Assembly (NCBI GenBank): GCA_902702965.1
Contig: CACRXP010000671.1
Location: forward strand, 4,755 to 68,754
Source of the DNA: Spirometra erinaceieuropaei
Taxonomy: Eukaryota > Platyhelminthes > Cestoda > Diphyllobothriidea > Diphyllobothriidae
DNA: 64,000 nucleotides
Direction of reading: 5' to 3'
The first letter of the stretch is position 1; every line of letters begins with the position of its first letter. The notes under the pieces were generated by a model that made no database searches, had not been told where the DNA came from, and saw only the letters and a list, made by a program, of their open reading frames with translations. Below are positions 56,510-64,000 of the stretch, piece by piece. The translations under genes were made by a program, and so were the position numbers.

Positions 56510-56625
56510 GTCCAAAATGGATTATGTGCATAAGTGCATGTGCATGCTTAGCCCATTCCTTCGTTCGTATAGCGAGGCTAGTAGTTCAAAAATCGAAAAT
56601 GTTCAAAGGCATTTTACTACAAGAC
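56510..56625 (+). pseudogene. LINE RT C-terminal scrap
   Basis: SPFLRSYSEASSSKIENVQR then HFTTRLL resembles the conserved RPILEYxSxVW...IExVQRxFTxRL segment after the RT domain of jockey/CR1-type LINEs. Only about 35 residues are readable. Confidence 0.45.
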
Positions 56626-56649
56626 TCTTAACTCTGACACACCCAAATT

Positions 56650-56825
56650 CTTCCTTCTGGAAAAACCACAAAACCGCTTCAGCAATTAGTGCAGACAGAG
56701 GCGAGCCTGTCGGCGTCGCCTTCCTTTGCTCGTACACTTGGCCATTGAATGCGAAGAAAGTCTTGAGGCACAATTCCAGCAGCTCAAGTGCGTGCGTCCG
56801 CTTGAACTGGTTGATCTGGTCTCAT
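56650..56825 (-). pseudogene. PLE RT fragment
   Basis: The minus strand reads QFKRTHALELLELCLKTFFA, FNGQVYEQRKATPTGSPLSA and LIAEAV. At the nucleotide level it is very close to 19667-19800 of the plus-strand PLE, so both come from one subfamily. The TPTGSPLS motif is intact; the YVDD part is absent. Confidence 0.82.
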
Positions 56826-56839
56826 CATATTTCTGCCCG

Positions 56840-56950
56840 AGAAGACCGTCGACAGTGTTGATGGAACACTTAACCGAGCCATAGACCTACATCCCGCCTA
56901 TCAGGCGCTCCGAACACAGCTGGGGTCAGCCCAAAGAGGTCCAATAGGAG
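56840..56950 (+). pseudogene. PLE C-terminal fragment
   Basis: DSVDGTLNRAIDLHPAYQAL then RTQLGSAQRG matches the PLE C-terminal INRxIDLxPAYxALR block. It lies head-to-head with the minus-strand RT fragment, only about 15 bases away. Confidence 0.72.
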
Positions 56951-57354
56951 GGATGAAAGAAATCACACGGGGCCGACTGCCGACACTCCTGAATGACATA
57001 CTGTTCTTGCAATCATTGGAGGAAATTAAAGGGACCTTCGTAGTGTGGACAGAGAGTCTTAGAACGGTCTGGGCACACGTACGACCCTCACAAACAAGCA
57101 CAGGCCGGATGGTTTGGCGGGCAGGAGTTGGATTCACTTCAGCCCTACAGTATTCCAGTGTCTGGGCAAAAGTCCTCCATATGCCGTCGTCCATAACAAA
57201 GGAATTCACTAGTTCACCTGTCGGGCGAAGGACTGTGCTGTACGCCATTTCCGCGGCGAGGTATTCAATGTCCTCCTTAACGAAAGAGCTGATGTCCAAG
57301 CACAGATTATGTAGCCTGTCGCTCCAGAAAGCTAGATCCGCGCTGGATTATTAA
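56901..57354 (-). CDS. unrecognised open region on both strands
   Basis: About 147 codons are open on the minus strand (ends LCLDISSFVKEDIEYLAAEM, AYSTVLRPTGELVNSFVMDD...) and 133 on the plus strand (KEITRGRLPTLLNDILFLQS...). The plus frame continues directly from the PLE C-terminus at 56950, so it could be PLE 3' sequence read through. I recognise neither protein. Minus is listed because its composition looks more protein-like, but the strand is unsure. Confidence 0.3.
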
Positions 57355-57654
57355 CGCCGCCTTGAAATAACTGTGCACTTGGATTTATCATCAGAGACAG
57401 AAACATATAAGGGTAGTGGATTGCCCAGTAGTTGCAATATATATAGGATACACAGTAGGTGGCAAACTCATAAAATGTCAACCGAAATTTCGAAATGCGT
57501 TCTCGTTTCGGAAAGATAAATTAAGTATGATTGTAAAACTAGTCATGATGCAGCATATATCTATAATGATCCAGTTAACTTAGGGTGTCGGCTTTCGAAA
57601 GAACTTATTTTCGGCTGCATGCGAGATCTGTACTTTGCAAAAAATGACTACTTT

Positions 57655-58078
57655 AATAGTATGCAATTTTTTCATTGATTTTTGATGCCCTTGAAAATTC
57701 AATTAAATTTCATGGAAAACATGCATAACAATATTCATTCTTTTACTTAGTCCGTAGAAAATCAACGTTTTCTTCCAATTTCATACTAAAAAAAGAGTAT
57801 AATTCTGTTTTATAAAAGTTTCTAATTGTGAGATTTTCTACTACCGTTAAATGGCCGTTCATCAAACGTCATGTACCTCCGTTTACGAATGTGGCTTGTA
57901 AAGTTAACAATATTGCTCAAATCCACTGCTTAATTTTAACAACCTAATATGGTATTCTCTTAGCACTGTAGAGAAATGCATGGTTTTCCGTACATGGAAA
58001 ATATACAGCTTGTAGTTTTGAAACCCTGAATGTAAGTGTAACAGCAGGTCGGGTTCAAAATTATTCGGGAATAAGAAC
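57655..58078. repeat. AT-rich dispersed repeat, split copy
   Basis: 57660-57835 matches the first part of the repeat at 1-165 in direct orientation. 57970-58078 matches its second part (165-262) in inverted orientation. The intervening 130 bases are unrelated. The element has been broken and partly inverted. Confidence 0.6.
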
Positions 58079-58607
58079 AGTTTTTTAAAACCGACGGACA
58101 AACAGACAACAGACAAAATACATACTTCCATGAGAAGGATGTGCGCTTATCTAAATACTGATTTGATTAAACCGTTATTTCCTCCTCCATTCCCGGAACA
58201 TTCCTCCATGACTTTGAGAAAGAATCAGCAGGAATTTAGAATATCGCCGCCTAAGTAGCTTTCCCGTCCACATTACTCTCTTTGCATGTGGATCCGCATT
58301 CCACGATCTCCCACCAAAAATTTTGTTTTTTCGACTTTCCAGTCCATGTAGCATGCTCTTCATAGATCGCGATATCCTGCCTAGCAAAACGCTCAGAGAA
58401 ACAATCGGGGCCATGTTGGCGAGCACGCTCTAAGCCGCCTCCATTTCGCTCATCATCGATCTTCATCAGGATCCCGTTCTGGCCTCTGACTATTTGAGCT
58501 GTCGCCTGAATGTCGGCCCCACCCTGGATCTGCCGCCATCAAACAGCCTGCCCTCGTGAAAAATTTACTCTGCTCCTCAATCGCACCTCACGAATGATAC
58601 TCTTCAC

Positions 58608-58755
58608 AAATTCTATCGTCTTGTCCCCATTTCCGCCCTCAGCGATCTATTGACGATCACGGCGAATTCCTCTGCCTTTGTAATCTGGCAGTAGTTTGGT
58701 TGATCAGTAAAGGGTTTTCATGGTCGCGTATCCCCGCGCTGTGATGAACCCCGCA
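58608..58755 (+). repeat. dispersed repeat, partner of 34195-34365
   Basis: Shares 'atttccgccctcagcgatct', 'gtaaagggttttcatgg' and 'ccgcgctgtgatgaacccc' with the 34 kb copy, in the same orientation. Confidence 0.7.
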
Positions 58756-59483
58756 GCCTTTAATGACCGATCGTGTCAGGCACAGTCTAAAAGTCGAGGA
58801 CAATCTAAACGTCTGATAATAAGGACAGTCTAAAAGTCTGATAATAAGGCTAACAATAATTGTATAGCAGTAATTTTATGCCAATCCTGAATACTTCATA
58901 AGCAATGTCAAGGATTTTTATCGATAAAGAAATCTAGAAAAGTATTCGACAGGCGACGGAATATTTATATGAGGTGTTTTACTCATACGCAAAAAGCCTA
59001 AGGTCAAAAATTTCTGGAAGTTAACAAGCCAATTTCGGAAATCAACTTGGAAGACTTGAAAAATGCACAGCATAAAGGCGTACAGTCTTGGTACGTTGGT
59101 TCATAATAAGCTGCGTGTAACCCCGCATAGAGTCATGCGCATGCTATATTGGATGGATAATTTTGACCTCCGACATAATCACGTTCCACGTTTACTTAAC
59201 CCCTATATAATATGCGTTACCTGAAGCAACGAAGTGGGCAGACAGTTGAAACTGCTCGTCAGCTCGTCAAATAATGCAGACACTGACAATTAGTTGAGCA
59301 GCATCTGTGGGTTACGCCTGCGTCTAGATCAACAATGAATGATTATAAAAAAACTCCTTTTCGACTTTGGACCTTAATAAAAAAAATAGTCACGTGGAAC
59401 TCGAGTAACTTTGATTGGATGATAATTTTGGACGTTTGTAGGTGATGAACCGTCTGCGTGATGAACCCCGCAGCCTTTAATGC
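58741..59483 (+). repeat. segment flanked by 25-bp direct repeats
   Basis: The 25 bases 58741-58765 ('gtgatgaaccccgcagcctt' plus five) recur exactly at 59459-59483. Both are followed within about 50 bases by a similar 'gatcgtgt(c/t)aggcac'. The 690 bp between contain a short tandem ('gtctgataataagg' twice near 58810 and 58840) and no ORF. It could be an insertion with target duplication or a local tandem duplication. Confidence 0.7.
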
Positions 59484-60158
59484 CTCCCCCCTCGTTTGGA
59501 CTCTAAGCTACAGCGACAGATCGTGTTAGGCACCCCTAGCCTCGTCATGTTCTCTGATACCTGGTTCTCTGCCGGTAGACGCGCTTTGGCTCCCTTTGGG
59601 TATGAAGGTCGTGAGCATGGCTGTCCAGTCATTCTTGTCTCTCTGTTGATGTCGCTATTCCGTTGGTGACACATGATTGGTCAAAATCCAGGTCAGTTGT
59701 TGTGTGGACCAGGGGGTGTAGTTGTGCGCCTAGGTGCGGGCTCGGACGTGCAACCCTTACCTCCGGTCTTTTTGACTCTATATATCTATATCATTTGCTT
59801 TTATAGCACAATATTCTTGTTACGGGCAGCCATCATGGCCAGTCTGATGTCACTGTCTAAGGCCGCGCTGTCTCAAGGTCATTCACGCCTTGCTTTGGGC
59901 CGTCCCGGACGCGCTGACCTGAAGTAATTAGAGAAATAAATTCGACTTCGTCGTGCAATACAAACGGGGGGTGGGAATATGGGGAAAAATAATAACAGTC
60001 AATGCCTAGGACGAGGTGAGAATGGAATTACGCGGTGAGTTGCATGATTAAGCGACTTTTAACAAAGGTAAGCGCGGAACCTGAACGAGGTTCTTCTGGG
60101 CGTATAGGGTCGGTTTTCATAACCTAATGGCAGCACTTCGGCTGTTGTTAACAGGTAC
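59484..60158. other. unassigned stretch before right arm
   Basis: Only an 84-codon ORF (59673-59927) with a hydrophobic middle segment; no support for a gene. Confidence 0.4.
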
Positions 60159-60720
60159 TGGGCCAGTAGTTTAGGGTAGCTGGATGGGACCTTAGAAATC
60201 CTACGAAAAGCTTTGTTGGCATCCAAACAATGCCCAGAATCAACGACATTTGCGAGAAGGGCGCTGTTTGTGCTCCTAGTTTGGCCTTTTCCCAGCCATA
60301 CCGGAAGGTGTTACAGTAACCCCTTAGATAGACGCCAACGTATAGGACCAATATAACCTGTTCCACGGGAGCAAGTAAAGGAGTAGGTGCACATTGAAGT
60401 GGTCTGAGTTGTCAAACTATCTTTACCTTCTCTGCGCAAAATAGGGCTTGCAGAGAAACTACCGAAGTTCATGCTCTGTCCAGATTGGATTTTCTTTCTA
60501 TAGCCGCTCCTTCGGGCATCGTCGTCAGGACTCCTGCTCAGAAGAACATTTAGGAAATGGAACGCTTCAACGATTTCCATCGCCAACGTGAATAGGATTG
60601 GCGGATGTGCCTGATTAACCACCTTGTCAGTTAGAAGAGAGAACGTATTGAAGTTAAGTAGAAATTTTGCAATTTCATATACCCGATCGTCCGGAAACCC
60701 CAAGTTCTTTTTTTCCACGC
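60159..60720 (-). pseudogene. PLE (second lineage) RT end and GIY-YIG start, right arm
   Basis: An open frame of 135 codons: KVVNQAHPPILFTLAMEIVE, AFHFLNVLLSRSPDDDARRS, GYRKKIQSGQSMNFGSF, then across the deletion junction SASPILRREGKDSLTTQTTS and MCTYSFTCSRGTGYIGPIRW. The deletion happens to keep frame, joining RT to GIY-YIG without the linker. A frame change follows after RLSKG. Confidence 0.78.
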
Positions 60721-61189
60721 TTTTGGACGAGTCTCAATCATTTAAATATTTCCGAATGTTAGTCCTTTGAGTGTCTTTATTCCATTAAATTCAATGTTTG
60801 GATTTCTTTCCAATTTACAAGCAAACATCAAAGAAGGAGGCTTCACTCATTCTATGGTGTTGGAGCATGTCCTTTAAAGAACTGTTTGTACTTTACACGC
60901 TTCTTCTGCTCTCGGTAGAAAGCCACGGTTGCCCGCACCGAAAAGACATAGGTATGTTTATACATGCATGCAAATGATTAAATGAAAGACTATCCTCTCG
61001 TTTAAACTGCTTTTAAAACCTCTGTATATGGCTGCCAGTTCAAAGGTTCAAAGTTCAAAGTTCTGGTTATAGGCCACTTTTTGGGCTTCCTTGACAAACC
61101 TCTCGCAAAAGTACGAAAAGCGTCGAAAGGGTCGTACCTTATTTTCAGAACTTCAGATTAAGTACTGAAGGTCAATGGGCTGATACCGG

Positions 61190-62340
61190 AACCATTGACA
61201 AATAGATAAGTTTGCAGCGGTTTTTGGAGCTTGAAAGAGTCCCCTCTTGTAAGAAATATGATGAAGACAGTAATTGTGAATTAATTCAACCTCGGCACAA
61301 AGGTGGGAAAAATAGGCGCCTGAACTCAAGGCCTTACCGGAGGACGCATGTGTCCGGTAGTTGTCTGCTGAACTCTTGAGGGATTACTTGGGAAAGAAGG
61401 AGGCCTCACACATTCTATGTTGTTGGAACATGTGCTGTAAAGAGCTTTTTATCTTGTGCACGCTTCTTCAGCTCTCGGTAGAAAGCCACGGTTGTACGCC
61501 CCGAAAAGCCATAGGTATGTTTATACATGCATGTTAATGATTAAATGAAAGGTTATTCTCTCGTTTGTTAATTAATGAGCTGCTTTTAAAACCTTTCTTA
61601 ATGGCTGCCAGTTCAAAGGTTATATTTCATTTTAATACAGAATACGTCAAGGCTCGTGTTGCGCAAATAACCTGCAGGAAGACGTTGGTTAGTTGACCCG
61701 TTTGGTTCGTAAACACAGCCACGACCACACATATTATGATAGCCAATTGTGATTACTATAGTTCCAGAGTTCCACATGTTCATTTTTACGAACAAAGCAT
61801 ACACGATTATTTCGTGATTCTAGGGTATTAAATCCAGCATTTACTAATACATTCGGTCTAATCAAATTTCAAGTGTCTTAAATGATAAGTCAGTGTGTTT
61901 GTTTTTATCCTTCAGACAATGTCTGCGTGTATGTTTTTGAACAAAAGTGCCTTGATTGAAGCTTGGTATGGTCTTTTAACTTGCTCGTTTTCCTATGAAC
62001 TGAGCGAATGCCTTTACTTTTGTCATTTAAAGCCACTTTTTGGGCTTCCTCGGCAAACCTCTCGCAAAAGAATAAAAAGCGTCGGAAGAGTCGTAAATTA
62101 TTTTAAGAACTATAGGTGAAGTACTGAAGGTCAATGGGCTGATACCGGAAACATCGACAAATAGATAAGTCTGCAGCTGTTTTTGGAGCTTGAAAGAGTC
62201 CCTCTTGTAAGAAATTTGATGGAGACAGTAATTGTGAATTAATTCAACCTCGGCACCTAGGTGGGAAACTATCCACCTGAGCTACGAGGCCCCACCGTAA
62301 GACTTGTGTGTCCGGTAGTTGTCTGCTGAATTCTAAATGG
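61190..62340 (-). repeat. tandem unit pair with SINE-like head, right arm
   Basis: The mirror of the left-arm tandem duplication. The tRNA-like 'cctcgtagctcaggtgg' is at 62295-62270 on the minus strand and a decayed version lies near 61340. Unit 2 is reduced by the 445-bp deletion; a small 'caaagtt' triplication marks the junction (61045-61063). Confidence 0.65.
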
Positions 62341-62378
62341 ATTTCTTTGAACATTCTGCTTGGGCGGTTAGCTTATTT

Positions 62379-62485
62379 TCTCAGATTTGGTGGATTCTAG
62401 ACGTTGCGTAGATTGGGCGAGTAACGTGTCCCAAACGCTATTAAACTCACGTCTTCTGGTGGGGTCTCGTAGCTCAGGTAGCCGG
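62379..62485 (+). repeat. SINE-like leader and tRNA-like head, right arm
   Basis: 'cagatttggtggattctag' then 'ggggtctcgtagctcagg', the mirror of 40320-40440 and a relative of the 20.39 kb element. Confidence 0.6.
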
Positions 62486-62759
62486 AACCTGACAAGAATT
62501 TATCGATTGAAAAAAATATGCTGGCCAACTACTCTTCTAAATATTTGCGTTTCGTTGTTCTTTAGCTTCCAGCAGTTTTGCTTGGTTTTTAACAACTGTG
62601 CATAAATTTCATTTTTGTAGCTTCCTTTGTGATAAATGAAAACTGAGTAGACCTTTGTCAAACAGGGTGTCGCCAGTGGTGGAGTTTTCAGGCCTCTCAA
62701 TGCACTTGGCTTACCTACGAATAAATATAAAGTATTCAAAATAAAATTTGGCAAGCACG

Positions 62760-63370
62760 TGTTAGCATTCGATAAACTCTCTTGAGACCTGGGCCTTCAT
62801 ATTGCTATCGAGATGATTAATAAGATAATGGGAGCAAGTAGCAATTACTAAAAAGCTTAAGGTTCGAGGAGAGGAGGGTTCGGTGAAGTGAAAAGTAGGA
62901 TTTCCGTCAGTGTCAAAGCGGAAGGGGATGGTGGGCCCTGGAGCGGGCCATTTTATGTAGGTGGCTAACATGGTGGCTTTGGCCCATGGAATTAATGGGG
63001 CCTGTACAAATTTCTTCTGCGTTCTTAGGACTGGTTTACATACCTGATAGTAACCTCCTCTTCCGTTGCCAACGACGCTGCCCAATTGATCTCGGATAGT
63101 TTGAAGGTACCTTAAAAATCATTCTAAGGACCTGTCCGGCATCTGCACAGTGATCTTTATCTATCATGTGCGCGTGGATAGAGCTGTTAACGTTCTTTAT
63201 TCGGCCCTATCCTTAAGGCGCTGTAGGGTGTTCTACACTTTTGGGCAACCACCAGTTCGTGCGACCAGTATATTTCGCCCCGCAGGAGCAGGTGAAAGAG
63301 TAAATGTACATGCAAGTGGTCTGGGCTGGCAGTTTGCCCTTGCCCTCTCCATGTAGGATGGGACCAGTGA
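62760..63370 (-). pseudogene. PLE (second lineage) GIY-YIG and C-terminus, right arm
   Basis: The mirror of 39440-40052. The C-terminal frame is better preserved here: CKPVLRTQKKFVQAPLIPWA, KATMLATYIKWPAPGPTIPF and RFDTDGNPTFHFTEPSSPRT form one 107-codon open frame. The preceding catalytic half (63370-63090) is frame-broken. Confidence 0.77.
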
Positions 63371-64000
63371 AGACGAGTACGCGGCCGTCAGCTGTTGGAG
63401 AGGTGCATGCTACAGCTCGAGTTAGGCGCCATGTTAGGAGTTCAGTTGGGGCGTCCCTTTGAAATAATGAAGAGCTCTCACGTTCTTCCAGATATTCCTG
63501 TTAGCTTATCAGCTATTAAGTACTTTAAGTTGCCAAATACGAACACCTGAACATTTATTTTTTATGACCGCTGTAAATTATGCCAAACCGAAATGTCACT
63601 ATAGCTAGTAGTAGGTTATTAATGCAAAGTAATCAGTTTAAGCTGAGATCCTAAAACGATAGAACGATCAGACTTTTCCAAATATAACGTCCTAAGGTTT
63701 TTCAGCAAAAATCGAAGACCAGACGAGACTTCATGATTTAAATTGCCCATAGTCAACTTTGTGTGGTTACTCTTTTGTTAACGAATAGTAACCAAAACAT
63801 TGCCGGATTAATTGGTTCACAGATAGTCAATGTGATGTAATGTGTGTTAAATATTACGAGTATTACTATTCAACACATTAGGACAATGTCGACAATACAT
63901 GTCTATTTTTGATATTTCTATTTCAGACATTTGCAGTATAATGTAAACATGCCATAAACATCCTATAGGAACGGATGCTTTTTTTTCCATGACACTGTTG

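Larger units (their letters stand above)
60159..64000. repeat. right arm of large inverted duplication
   Basis: The reverse complement of 38815-43388. Compared with the left arm it lacks about 310 bp of PLE linker (left 42780-43090) and about 445 bp in tandem unit 2 (left 41750-42195, junction at 61040-61070). The arm continues past the end of the window. Confidence 0.9.

Overview
This is eukaryotic DNA with no bacterial-type gene organisation. It is AT-rich at the left, has no long single-exon cellular genes, and is packed with decayed retroelements. The mixture of Penelope-like elements (PLEs) with GIY-YIG endonuclease, CR1/jockey-type and RTE-type LINEs, a Ty3/gypsy element and tRNA-derived SINE-like repeats fits a parasitic flatworm, most likely a tapeworm. 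That assignment is an inference from family resemblance, not a database match.

Layout. 0-12 kb: AT-rich, mostly intron-like DNA. On the minus strand it holds a chain of short exon candidates (11.37 kb down to about 4.5 kb) with canonical splice sites and mostly consistent phases, including candidate micro-exons of 24 and 21 nt. I do not recognise the product. 12-14 kb: a decayed plus-strand PLE. 15.1-18.4 kb: a nearly intact minus-strand CR1-like LINE with one frameshift. 18.6-22.8 kb: PLE pieces, a tRNA-derived SINE-like repeat, and a PLE flanked by inverted copies of its terminal repeat. 25-29.5 kb: more PLE pieces, a tandem SINE, and a head-to-head PLE composite. 32-34 kb: LINE scraps and a fold-back inverted repeat. 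37.2-38.2 kb: an RTE-type LINE tail. 38.8-43.4 kb and 60.2-64.0 kb: two arms of a very large inverted duplication; the left arm ends at an assembly gap of 41 N. Between the arms lie a deleted LINE, PLE fragments, a second tandem SINE and a truncated Ty3/gypsy PR-RT-RNase H block.

Several PLE termini carry sequences that fold as hammerhead ribozymes. The core CUGANGA...GAAA is kept, stem II differs between copies but stays paired, and stem III is a two-base-pair palindrome. Almost every element is broken; only the 15-18 kb LINE and two PLE GIY-YIG domains look close to functional. No rRNA gene, genuine tRNA gene or CRISPR array was seen.
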